This document shows positions 12,444-23,484 of a stretch of DNA of 64,000 nucleotides, in pieces; within the stretch, counting starts at the first letter, position 1; every line of letters begins with the position of its first letter. The stretch spans positions 372,001 through 436,000 of the forward strand of contig NC_089437.1 of the NCBI RefSeq assembly GCF_026210795.1, read 5' to 3'. Position numbers and translations under genes: made by a program. Source of the stretch: Rhizophagus irregularis (taxonomy: Eukaryota; Glomeromycota; Glomeromycetes; Glomerales; Glomeraceae). The notes under the pieces were generated by a model. That model was not told the origin of the DNA and did no database searches. It worked only from the letters and a program-made list of their open reading frames with translations.

Positions 12444-14138
12444 TTTGAATTGAAATATTAAATTGTAAAATTTGTTATTGGAAAGAAATTTGGATTTGGT
12501 ACAGTTGATATTGATATTTGAAAATTCGATTTTTTGATTTTTTTCTTGAGGAAATTTGGGGTATATATATATTCCTTTGAATACATAGATACATAGTGAC
12601 TAATAATAAATTGATAAAAAAAATCAAGATTATCTATGAGTCACAATTAATTTATAAGTTATTTAACCTAAACTAGTAATATTAATTGATTTAATGATGA
12701 TTAATATGTATAATTGTGGCCTATAATACATAGTTAATATGATTTATTCCCTATAAACCATATAATTAACTTAAATATACTTGCATAATTAATTACATAT
12801 TATGATATTGTGTAATATTCCCATATTATTAAAGCTTTTATCATTGTTAATTAAAAAAATAAATTTGTTAAATTTTTATTTAAGCTAAATTTATTTTTGA
12901 TATATAGTTTAACAATAGTTTTAGTATAAAGTTTTTATTGTATACATTACCGAAAAATAAGCTCAGCTCTTGAGTGTACTAGTGAACTTGAGAGCTAAAT
13001 AAATTAAATACGCGTGATATAATAACAAAAATGACATTTTGATAGTTACACAAGATCCTAGATTTAATATTCCCTAGTTTGGAGTTGAAGTGTGTATACT
13101 TACGTTTCGGACAATAAAAAAAGTATATTGAAAGTCTATTTCTTATTAATCAGATGTAAGTATAACAAATTTATATACTGATTGCAATATACTGCGTATC
13201 TAATAAAATATGTTAGTTTGTATTATTATTCATATAAAGTCAACATCTAATCTCTAATCTCATAATTAACATGTAATATTTTAGTTAATAAAAAACTTAC
13301 TATAATATGGAGAAACACGCAATAAAAACTTGTCAAATGTCTACTTTATTACTTTTAAATAGGTAAAGATCTGTATATGAGATATGAAATTACTTTGATA
13401 TTTTTATATTTTGTAGTTTTACCAAAATTCAGGGATTTTTTTCTTATAGTAAAATTTTTATCACGTGACTTGACATAATAAATGTCCCCGAAAATGTAGA
13501 TCCAAATTCTGTCTTTATTAGATGATGTAAAGAGACATGAGGTATAATGTAACGATACAAAATTTCTTCAGATTCACTCAGGTGGGATATAAAAGCAAAA
13601 TGTTTTTTTTTTAATTTTAAAAACGGTTTTGTTATTAAATGGCTAAAATACACAGAAATAATTAAATATCATAAAATTTGCTCATATCTGAATAATATAT
13701 TAATTTTGTACCTATAGTTTATATTGAATTAATTAACTATTAAAGGTTATTTGCATTTTATACAAAATGTGAGGCTATCAATTAATCGTATCATGTCAAT
13801 AAACTACTAACTAATCTAATATTGAATAATTTTCTACATATCAGGAACTTATAAAAACCACTAAATTATGATGTGTCTATAAATCCAATAAATCTGATGA
13901 AAACCAAATATCTCTCAATTTTCCTCCGATCTCTAAATATTGACATATCTATCTATCTAAACTTCCTTGTAACAAATCTGCATTTGACTTTTTCACTAGC
14001 TCCATAATGTGTGATCAATGATCTATTACTTTCCCATTCATTTCATATTTTTAGTAATACCCGATTATGTTCCCATTGACTTACTACTTCACATCTGGGT
14101 ATCCAAATAAACCTTCAGTTCATGGTAACTCTTTAATA
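12444..14138. other. Intergenic, no gene recognised
   Basis: AT-rich DNA. A small imperfect hairpin (AGCTCTTGAGT / ACTTGAGAGCT) lies near 12967-12999. A 69-codon frame at 13444-13653 on the minus strand has no supporting features. Confidence 0.4.
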
Positions 14139-14429
14139 TTAGTTACAAATTCTTTGAAAATTTTTATCTTTAATTCCAAAATATAACCAGCTATTAACAA
14201 TCCCTTCAATAGTTTCATAAAAAATATGATCATTAAAAATAATCAAAGATCTCTCATTCAAAATAAAAATAAATTTGCATGTTAATCTATGATCAACTTT
14301 AAATTTTTGCTGTCTCCAATAAAATTCATAATATTTTAATAAAAATTTCTGAAAATTACTGAAATTCAACGTTGTATTTCTGCTAATATATTTAGGAAAT
14401 TTATAATTATGGAAATTAAATTTATTCAT
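14139..14429 (-). CDS. Hypothetical protein (96 aa), unrecognised
   Basis: An open frame from an ATG at 14429, rich in Phe, Tyr, Lys and Asn, containing RLTCKFIFILNERSLIIFND. It lies just downstream of the multi-lobe kinase gene on the same strand. No domain, signal peptide or membrane segment is clear. It could be a short gene, a gene relic or chance. The 318 bp between it and the kinase end (14430-14747) hold nothing I recognise. Confidence 0.25.
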   Translation of the reverse strand: MNKFNFHNYKFPKYISRNTTLNFSNFQKFLLKYYEFYWRQQKFKVDHRLTCKFIFILNERSLIIFNDHIFYETIEGIVNSWLYFGIKDKNFQRICN

Positions 14430-14747
14430 TTTTATAGTATTTGTTTATTATTAATCATTAATAAAATTTTGTTTAATTACAAACTGATTTTATTATGTAA
14501 AGAAATAAAGGTTTACATATTACTCTATAATCAAGTGTTAAACAAAAATTAGTAATGATATAAATAATTTCATGAAAAGAAAATATATATAATAAAATTC
14601 CTAAAAGTAATTTAATCAACAAACTATGAGAATATGATACAAGCCTAATCAATTTATACTGTCATTTTATGTTATTTATTTGAAGTTTAATATACTCTTT
14701 TACTTTAAATTTTCAAACCATTATTTTACAGCCAATTGTTTATAACT

Positions 14748-17700
14748 TTAAGCTATAATATAGAAAAAGAATGAATCGTGAGCAAAATATAAAAATAGTA
14801 TAATAATAAAAAACAAGCAAACTTACTTGTAAAATCAATAATTTCTACTGTACTATTATTAAAATTATCTTCATATTTTGAAAGATTTTTTGTAAAAGAA
14901 TTAAGTAATCGAGATGTATAAATAGCTTGTGTATGAGTAGTTGATTGATTATTTTTTATTGATAAAAAATTTTCTTTTCTATATTCTTGTGTCTCATTAA
15001 ATTGGGTTTCAGTTTCATGATGTATTTGTTCCTTTTTATCAAATTTTTGATTTAATGAATTATAAAATAGGTCAATAAATTCTTTTAATTCAATTGAATT
15101 TGGTCTATTATCTGGATTTGAATCCCAACATCTTTTCATTAAGTCGATATAACATTTTGGTGTAATTTTGTCATTTATTTCAGGTCTAATTCCATTACAT
15201 ATTTTTAATGCTAGAACCCCATCATGAGCACAATCAGCAAAAGGTTGCCTTCCAGTTGCTATAACATACATAATCATACCAAAGCTATATATATCTGCTG
15301 CTTGAGTATAAGGATTTCCTTTTAATACTTCAGGAGCTACATAAGGCATAACTCCATAAATACTTGTTTCATTAATATCATCAATTTTTTTACATAATCC
15401 CATATCAGAAATACATGCAACATAATCAATAGACTCATTATTTTTATTATGATACTGATCAAATCTTGTAAATTTTGTAAATAATATATTTCCAATATGA
15501 AAATCACGATGAACCATTTGTTTTTGATGAATTTTATTAAGACCTTCAATAGTATTAGTTAACACACTTAATCCATTAAACCAATCAAAAACTTCATACT
15601 TTTTATTTAAATAACTATTGAAATCTCCACCTTCTGCATATTCAAGAACCATAATATAATCTTTTGTAGTTGGATTTTGAGATATTCCATATATTTTAAG
15701 AATATTATCTATTTTTTGATTTGGATATGCTTTAACCTATTGAATAATAATAAATGTGTAAATATTATTATTTTTGCTAAAAAATATTTAAATTATAAAA
15801 AAAATTCCATACCTCATTTATAAATTCATCAAGGAAATTTTGTGAATTATGTAAACATTTTAAAGCAACTTTTGTATTTGATTCTCTTTTCCATTTATAA
15901 TCAAGACTCAATCCATATCCTATATTACAATAGGATAATAAACCATCTTTCCATATTGCTGAATATACTGTAGAGAAACCACCTTTACCAATTTCTTTAA
16001 TATCATTAAACTGATCATATGGTATCCATTCAAATATCATACCAGAATCACTAGAATTATGATCAATATTTAATTTCATTTCTTGAATTAAATCACTAAT
16101 TTTGTTATTTTCATGATTTGTTTGACATGACATACAACTTTTATTATTTAATTCAAATTGATTATTGTATTTTTTTCCACAGTTTTCACAATAATATTTA
16201 AGTTTAAAAACTAGAACAAAATCTTTTGTATTTGGATTTTGAGATACTCCATAACTTTCCTCAACTGAATATAAGATCTATTAAAATATAAAATCAATAT
16301 ATTATTATCATTAATAATTAAATTAAATTAAATTTTCAAAAAAACTTCATACCTCATTTAAAAATGTGTGATTAATATTTTGTGAATTATTTAGATATTT
16401 TAATAAAACCTTTTCATCTGATTCCCTTTTATAATTCTTTCTTATTTTGCTATAATATAATGGCCCATACTTCCATATTGCTGTAGCAAAGACACTATTT
16501 CGTATTTCTTTAACATCAATAAACTTATTGTATGGTATCCATTCAAATATCATATCATCATATCTATTGATTTTTAATTGCATCTTTTTGATGAAGTCAT
16601 CAATTTTCTCATTTCCACTAGTCCAATCTGCAAAATCATTTTTTAAACGATTTATTTCACATGATTTACACCAATAATTATAAGCATTCTCGTCGTATTT
16701 GTTTTCACATTTTAAACAATAATGAGCAATATAATAATTATTAAAGACCAAAATATAATCTTTTGTATCTGGATTTTGAGATATTCCGGAGACTAGATTA
16801 TTTAATAAAAATGATTCAACCTATCAAATACAAAAAATCAAAAATTAATCTTTATATTATATTTAGTTTAAATAAATAAAAATTCCAATACCTTATTTAA
16901 AAATTCGTCAGTAATTTCTTGTGAATTATTCATATATTTTAAATAAACTTTTTCATGTGAATTTCTTATCAATTTTTCATTTTTAATAGGATATAATGAA
17001 CCTTTCTCCCATATTGCTAGAGTAGAATGTTTTCCTAACTCTTTATTAATAATGACAACTTCATTATATGGTATCCATTCAAATATCTTATCATTATAAT
17101 TATTAATATTTAATTGCATTTTTTGAATGAAGTTATCAAGTTTTATATTTCCACTAGTCCAATTTGTAAAATTACTTTTTAATTGATTTATTTGACATTG
17201 TATACACCATTTACCATAACCATCCTTGTATTTGTTATCACATTTTTCACAGTAATAATCAAAAAATTTATCATCCAAAACTAAAACATAAACTTTAGTA
17301 TTTGGATTTTGAGATATTCCGAAGACTAGACACTTATTATTTAAATATGATTCAATCTATCAAAATATGAAAAAAAAAAATTAATATTATATTTGATATT
17401 TGATTAAGAATACATTGAATATATAGAAATTTTAATACCTTATTTAAAAATTCGTCAGTGATTTCTAGATGTTTTAAATAAACTTTTTCATATGATTTTC
17501 TTACCGAATTTATAACATCTTGCTCCCATATTGCTAAAGTACAATTTTCTGATTCATTAGAAATGATAAACTCGTTGTATGGTATCCATTCAAATATTCT
17601 ATCATTATATTCATTAATCATTAATTGCATTTTTTGAATGAAGTCATTAAATTTTACATTCTCATTTGTAAAATTATTTTTTAATTGATTTATTTGACAT

Positions 17701-19316
17701 TGTTTGCACCATCCATATTTCCCATATTTGTTACCACATTTTTCACAGTACCTATCAAAATATATAATATGAAAAACTAAAAGATAAACTTTCGTATCTG
17801 GATTTTGAGAGATTCCGAAGATTACTTTATTTATTAAATACGATTCAACCTATCAAAAAAAATACGAAAAAAAAAAAATTTATATACGATTCAAATATAT
17901 AACAATAAAATATATGAAAAATTTTAATACCTCATTTAAAACTTCATCAGTAATTTCTCGTAAATTACGTAAATAAACTTTTACACAAGAATTTCTTTCC
18001 GATTTTTCAACATAATTAGAATATAATGGACCCTTTTTCCATATTGCTAAAGTATAGTTTTCTAACTCATTAATAATGATAAACTCGTTGTATGGTATCC
18101 ATTCAAATATTATATCATTAGATCTATTAATATTTAATTGCATTTTTTGAATAAATTCATCAAGTTTTACATTTCCACTAGTCCAATTTATAAAATTATT
18201 TCTTAATTGATTTATTTCACATTGTTTGCACCATTTATCTATCACATATTCGTAACCACATTTTTCACAATATTTGTTGAAATATTTATCATTAAAAACT
18301 GAAAGATAAACTTTCGTATTTGGATTTTGAGATATTCCAATGACTATTTTAGATGTTACAGATGATCCAAGCTATCAAAAAAAATTTACATTATATTGAT
18401 ATTCGGATTTAAATAAATAGAATTCAAAATAAAAATCAGAATGTTATTAAAAAAAATTCTAATATCTCATACCATATTTAAAAATTCATCAGTATTTTCT
18501 TGTAAATTATGTTGATGCTTTAAATAAACTTTTCTATCTTTCTTCCACATTGCTAAAGTATAGTTCCCTAACTCTTTAACAATGATAAACTCATTGTATG
18601 GTATCCATTTAAATACATTATAATTATTAATTATTAATTGCATGTTTTGGATGAAGTCATCAAGTTTTATAATTCTATCATCCCAGTTTGTAAAATTATT
18701 TTTTATTTGATCTATTTGACATTGTTTGCACCATTTATATCTTCTACCTTCGTATTCGTTACCACATGTTTTACAATAATGGTTAGAAATTTTATTATCA
18801 AAAACTAAGATATAAACTCTTGTATCTGGATTTTGAGATACTCCATAACATTCAACTGGATAAGTTAAATATGATTCAAGCTACCAAAAATAAAAAAAAA
18901 ACAAATTAATGATATATTAACATTATAATTAATTTAATAAAGAAAATTAATACCTTATTTGCAAATTCTTCAGTTATTACATTTTGTAAATCATATAAAG
19001 ATCTTAATATGACAGTTTCATACGGTCTTCTTATCCATTCCTTATTATATCTATTATAATGTAATGAACCATTCTTCAATTTTGCTTTAGTAAAACAATT
19101 ATTTTCTATTTCTTTAATATCAATAAGTTCATTATACGGTATCCATTCAAATACTGCTTCACCATCATCTGAATTATCTTCGACATCACCGTATTTTAAT
19201 TGTTTTTCTCTAATGAAATTATCAATTATTTCATTTCCACTGGTCCAATTTGCAAAATTTTCTGCAATAATTTTCTTCCCAGTAGTCAAATTTCCAAAAT
19301 CTACAGGAACTTCCAT
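14748..19316 (-). CDS. Multi-N-lobe protein kinase with repeated zinc ribbons, nine exons (about 1311 aa)
   Basis: Exons on the minus strand: A 19316-18954, B 18880-18473, C 18371-17931, D 17849-17439, E 17356-16892, F 16820-16353, G 16277-15813, H 15736-14827, I 14752-14748. Introns are 71-101 bp, all GT...AG. Every junction from A to H is phase 0 and every exon is open. Exons B-G each begin with the beta4-beta5 segment of a kinase N-lobe (GISQNPxTK.Y.LVF), then a CxxC...CxxC ribbon, a WTSGN-type linker, FEWIPYN (beta1), ..A.W..G (beta2), KV.LK (beta3) and a helix ending FLNE/K. Exon A lacks the ribbon. Only G has an intact glycine loop (GKGGFSTVY, 949-957), Lys992 and Glu1007. H supplies HRD (Asp1085), DMG in place of DFG (1118-1120) and APE (1141-1143). 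Six earlier lobes are degenerate. This suggests one active kinase behind a row of N-lobe decoys or docking modules. The alternative is several merged gene remnants, but the uniform phase and intact splice sites argue against that. Confidence 0.75.
15813..18880 (-). repeat. Tandem array of six phase-0 zinc-ribbon/N-lobe exons
   Basis: Six exon-intron units (B-G) of about 460-570 bp each. Exon lengths are 408, 441, 411, 465, 468 and 465 bp, all divisible by three. Each unit repeats the order GISQNP, YCxxC, WCxxC, NFTNWTSGN, FIQKMQL, FEWIPYN, LAIW, KVYLK, EITDEFLN. Divergence between units is moderate, so the duplications are not all recent. Exon G is the most kinase-like and B and A the most diverged. 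Adding or losing a unit keeps the reading frame. Confidence 0.85.
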
Positions 19317-19484
19317 TAATTATAAAATTATGAACTATAGAACGATGAATAATGATTTTAAATAAAAATAAAGTACGATACTAAATTTGGTTAACAAAGA
19401 CTTATATGTTTTCGTAGTACATCATTACGTCACAAGTCTTTTATTCATCGATCATCCCAATTTAAGTGTGTCGATCCGTTAAGT

Positions 19485-19674
19485 TATCGGATAAACGGAT
19501 ATTAAATTTATCCAAAAATCTGCATTATCAAACTAAGTAAACTAAGTTTAAATCATCATATTAGATGACTATCCCCGCTGGTAAATCATTGATTGACCCA
19601 AGTTAATAAAAACTAGATGATACAGACTAAAATATATCGGATAATCGCAGATCAAATATCCGTTTATCCGATTA
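19485..19674. repeat. MITE-like inverted repeat, about 190 bp
   Basis: TATCGGATAAACGGATATT at 19485-19503 is matched in reverse by AATATCCGTTTATCCGATTA at 19655-19674. The interval has no coding capacity. It looks like a small non-autonomous foldback or MITE; no convincing target duplication was found. Confidence 0.55.
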
Positions 19675-19686
19675 ATTAATACTATC

Positions 19687-20079
19687 CCAATTAACGCTAG
19701 TTTGTTTTTTTATTCAGTTGCCAAAAACGTCAACCCTATAAAAAATTTTTATCCATTATTTCTGTAAAAACTCCGTAAAAATGAGCCTTTCATGGATCCA
19801 TTCACGGAAAATGTAAATAATTCGATAAATTCCGGGATATAATGTTATTAATTCCGGAAATATGAGCCTTTTACAGAAAAAGATGGAATATAAAAAAAGG
19901 ATCGACTTTTTTTACAAGGAAAACCTTAATTTTTTTATTAAAGGGCGTAAAAAAATAAACAAATAAAAAAAGTACAACGAAATCGTATGAGTCTCTTATT
20001 GAACAATCATGGCATCAATTCATTGAACATCCAATTAACGTTAGTTTATTTTTTATTTAGTTACCAAAAACTTCAAACC
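19687..20079. repeat. Pair of about 48-bp direct repeats, 344 bp apart
   Basis: Both copies contain CCAATTAACG, TAGTTT, TTTTTTATT, AGTT and CCAAAAAC in the same order, at 19687-19734 and 20031-20079. They may be the ends of a small direct-repeat-flanked element or a simple duplication. Confidence 0.5.
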
Positions 20080-20489
20080 TTAATTTTTTTTTAGTAAAAA
20101 ACGTATTTTGGTAAGAAAAAAAATATGGCGTAATAATGTTCTACGAAGAAGCATGACTTTTATTAACTTGGACTTGAAAAGGGACTCTTTCTGCCGATCA
20201 TCACGACTATTTTTTCATACGTTTTTCCGAGATCAACAAACTTCGCTAGGATTATGAAATATGAAATTATGATATTTCAGGATTATAAAATTTTATAATT
20301 ATGGCAGTATTATGGCAAATTCAGGATTTTGAATGAATCCAAAATTTGAAGTTGCCATACAGTTCCGAAATTAAGCAACTTTTTTTTACACATAATTCCG
20401 AATCAAATAATTTTGATTACACACGATCCAAATCTAAAAGACAGAGAACAAAAAAAAAATAGAAATAAAAAATAAATATATATTGAAAA

Positions 20490-20512
20490 AATATATATAT
20501 ATATATATATAT
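20490..20512. repeat. AT microsatellite
   Basis: An uninterrupted AT dinucleotide run. A shorter TATATATA tract flanked by TTGAAAA follows near 20536. Confidence 0.9.
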
Positions 20513-21006
20513 TGAAAACAAAAAAAAAAGAAAAAATATATATATTGAAAAAAAATTTTTTTCGGCCGATCAGAGAGTAATCTAAAAGTTTCTACCTAGA
20601 AGATCATATTTATATTGCAAATCTGGTAATTTTTAATTAATACCTTATAATTTGACATAATGATTCAGGTAATTCCCCTGAAATAATTTTAAACATGTCC
20701 GGAGTTCAAAAAAGGGACAAGTTTTATATATTTCAGTTTTAGTTATACGCCAGATTTTTTTTTCCACTAATAAAATAATTAAGTTTAAATGTACGATTTC
20801 ACAAAATTTCATTCATATTTGTGAAATCTTTAGAAGGAACTTAAAATGATTGATCAATATTACTAAAAAGGCACAATTATCGCTCTTTAACTTAATTAAA
20901 ATTAAATTATGAAAAAGTCAAAATCAAATTGTATGTAAAATGTAATATACCAAAATTTTTTACTCTTTGACGTAAAATTTTTGCTGATACATGTTTAAGA
21001 AACATA

Positions 21007-21144
21007 CCTTTTCCCGACAACGATTTCCCGACAACAATTTCCTGACAAGACAAATTCCTGAATGGAAAAGCACTTTTTCCCGACATGTATTATCCTGACG
21101 AAATATATCCAAAGACATTATCCCGACATGACATTTTCCCGAAT
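21007..21144. repeat. Cluster of TTTCCCGACA motifs
   Basis: At least six degenerate copies of TTTYCYGACA (TTTCCCGACAAC, TTTCCTGACAAG, TTTTCCCGACATG, TATCCTGACG, TTATCCCGACATG, TTTTCCCGAATC) at irregular spacing of roughly 15-45 bp. The same motif in reverse orientation forms a cluster at 45577-45682. Function unknown. Confidence 0.6.
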
Positions 21145-21933
21145 CAAATGATTTACAAAAAATACCAGAAATACTTGATTTTTTATATAATAATCAAATA
21201 AAAATTTATTTTAACTTACTTTTTTCGCATAATTTAATTTTTTTTAAATGAAAAATGAATTTATTCTTTTACAATTATTATATTTTACCGCGTAATTTAT
21301 CTAATTTATATTGTATTTTTTTTTATCTGAGATAATTTTTTTTTTTGAACATAATTAAAATTTCACGTATCAAACTAAAATTGCGTAATTTATTTTTATC
21401 CTCTGATCGGAACCATTTACACGATTATGCAAATGTAGTTATACCTACTGGATAGTTCCCAGGTTGCAGTAAAAATTAACTAGTGATTATACTATAATAG
21501 ACAGCTTTGAAAATATGCGTGAATAATTCAGAAAGATTTGTGCATTTTCAAATGAGGAAACTTTCTTTTAGTTCTGGAACTTTTTAAAATTTTTAATATT
21601 TTTTTAAAAATCTTTTAATAAAATGAAAAAAAAACAAAGCGAAGGAAAATAGGATTCAATAATAAAATGTTTGAGAAGGTGTTATACTATAACAAGATCT
21701 TCAAAGACTTAAAATATCGTCGAAGAAAGCGTGATAAACATACACAAATATATCATGATCTGCATAATACATTTTTTAATGAACTGCGCCTGATTATTAA
21801 ACATGTTTGTTACACACAATTTATTGACATTAATTGTGCGACAATATCGGAATTACCCACTCCGAAAAATTGAATATAAATTCAACTCAGTTTGGTCTTA
21901 CAATAAAATGATACGCTACTTTTTATTTACAAT

Positions 21934-23484
21934 ATGTCATGCTCAAAAATATTTTCAGGAGATTTACCTGAATTAATATATGAAATCATCAAAAATTTTC
22001 ATAATGATTATTCAACTTTACATTCATGTGTTTTAGTTAATAGATTATGGTGTCGTTTAGCAATTCCATTATTATGGGAAAACCCATTTTCAATCCCTAC
22101 TGGAAATTATAATTTTATTGAAGTTTACTTGTATAATTTGAATGATTTAAAAACACAATTAAATAAATATATATTTATTGATTATTTATTACTTTCAAAT
22201 ACACTTTTTGATTATCCTAGTTTTATAAGATATTTGAGCATGTATAAAATTTCTCTTTCCATTGTGAGATGGTTAAAAGCTAATGATAAAACTTCAAAAT
22301 TCAATAATAGAAATGATTCGAAATCAGTATTGGAATTTAAAGAATTTAAAGAATTGATTGAAATGTCATTAATTAAATTATTTATTGAAAATGAGGCAAA
22401 TTTACATACTTTTGAAATTAAGGTAGATTACAACAAATATTGTAATAACATTCTTGAATCAATTTTACAAAATCCAAATTTCATTAACAAAATTGGAAAT
22501 TTAAAATTTTCTATTTTACGCTCTAATACGTTAACTAATGATCGTATATTGCAAATAATTAATCCACATCAAAATCTTAAAAGAATTCTATTAGGTTATG
22601 ATAATTTATCTTTATATCGATCATTATTATTATCAAAAGAATCTAATTGTTCAAATACCTTAAATACAATCATTTTCTATTACATCAATTTAAATGGTAT
22701 AATTGATTTAGTTAAAGTATTTGAAAAATTGAATGTTTTAGAATCTGTTCATATCATTTATTGTTCTTCTTTAAATAGTTTTATTCAACAAATTATTAAC
22801 TTAACCAAACCATTTAAACTGAAATCTTTACTTATCAACCGTGAGAATTTGCATGATGATTTATTACAATCATTATTACAAAAATCTGGAAATTATTTAG
22901 AAAATCTCGCATGTGGGAATGAACAACAATTATTGGAATTAATTATAAAATATTGCAGAAATATCAAATTTCTTGATTTATATAATATTGAAACTCGCCT
23001 TACTTCTCTAATATTCGATTTAATTTTAAATATTAAAGAAAATCTTAATTATCTTTCGATCAGGGTAGGGAACTATCAAAATATTAATAATATCGAGTTA
23101 ATATTACAAAAATTAGGACAAACACTTCCTTCTAAACTTGAATATTTAAGCTTGCTTCTTTATTACATTAAAGCAAATGATTTTGAAGTATTCTTAAAAA
23201 ATTCTCAAGATAAATTCTTTAAAAAGTTATTAATTAATAATATGATGCGAGAATATAGAAATGATATTGATATTTTACCTTATATAAAAGAATATATTAT
23301 GATGGAGAAGAGAGTCAAATATTTGGCTATTAAGAATACTTGCATTTATGTTAGTAGTAGGAAAAGGGTAGATTTGTCTAGTTTTAAAGATGAAGTGAAG
23401 GAATTTAAGTTACATAATATTAAAGTTCTAAGTTATGTTGATTTATCTACTGATATTTATGGGTTTTTGAATGAAAATTATTAA
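21934..23484 (+). CDS. F-box/LRR-like protein, intact (516 aa)
   Basis: A single-exon gene. The N-terminus has an F-box-like segment: GDLPELIYEIIKNF, then STLHSCVLVNRLWCRLAIPL at residues about 28-47, which should bind Skp1. The remainder is irregular leucine- and isoleucine-rich repeats of the kind used for substrate binding in SCF ligases (for example KFLDLYNIETRL, then LEYLSLLLYYI). The length and head match the family widely duplicated in arbuscular mycorrhizal fungi, and unlike the copy at 6526-7874 the frame is intact to a natural C-terminus. Start chosen at the first ATG of MSCSKIF. The substrate is unknown. Confidence 0.85.
   Translation: MSCSKIFSGDLPELIYEIIKNFHNDYSTLHSCVLVNRLWCRLAIPLLWENPFSIPTGNYNFIEVYLYNLNDLKTQLNKYIFIDYLLLSNTLFDYPSFIRYLSMYKISLSIVRWLKANDKTSKFNNRNDSKSVLEFKEFKELIEMSLIKLFIENEANLHTFEIKVDYNKYCNNILESILQNPNFINKIGNLKFSILRSNTLTNDRILQIINPHQNLKRILLGYDNLSLYRSLLLSKESNCSNTLNTIIFYYINLNGIIDLVKVFEKLNVLESVHIIYCSSLNSFIQQIINLTKPFKLKSLLINRENLHDDLLQSLLQKSGNYLENLACGNEQQLLELIIKYCRNIKFLDLYNIETRLTSLIFDLILNIKENLNYLSIRVGNYQNINNIELILQKLGQTLPSKLEYLSLLLYYIKANDFEVFLKNSQDKFFKKLLINNMMREYRNDIDILPYIKEYIMMEKRVKYLAIKNTCIYVSSRKRVDLSSFKDEVKEFKLHNIKVLSYVDLSTDIYGFLNENY

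Larger units (their letters stand above)
19317..21933. other. Intergenic, repeats only
   Basis: No protein gene is supported. It contains the inverted repeat at 19485-19674, direct repeats at 19687 and 20031, an AT microsatellite at 20490-20512 and a CCCGACA-rich block at 21007-21144. A 68-codon plus frame at 21667-21873, just upstream of the F-box gene, has no recognised features. Confidence 0.5.

Noticed and set aside
13444..13653. 69-codon minus-strand frame
   Set aside because: No family features or conserved neighbours; compatible with chance in AT-rich DNA.
14753..15652. Treating the minus-strand kinase as an isolated gene starting at MVLEYAEGG
   Set aside because: That methionine is in beta5. 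The exon continues upstream to an AG acceptor at 15737 and joins exon G in phase, so the start lies far upstream.
21667..21873. 68-codon plus frame upstream of the F-box gene
   Set aside because: No domain, and nothing linking it to the F-box frame by a plausible intron.
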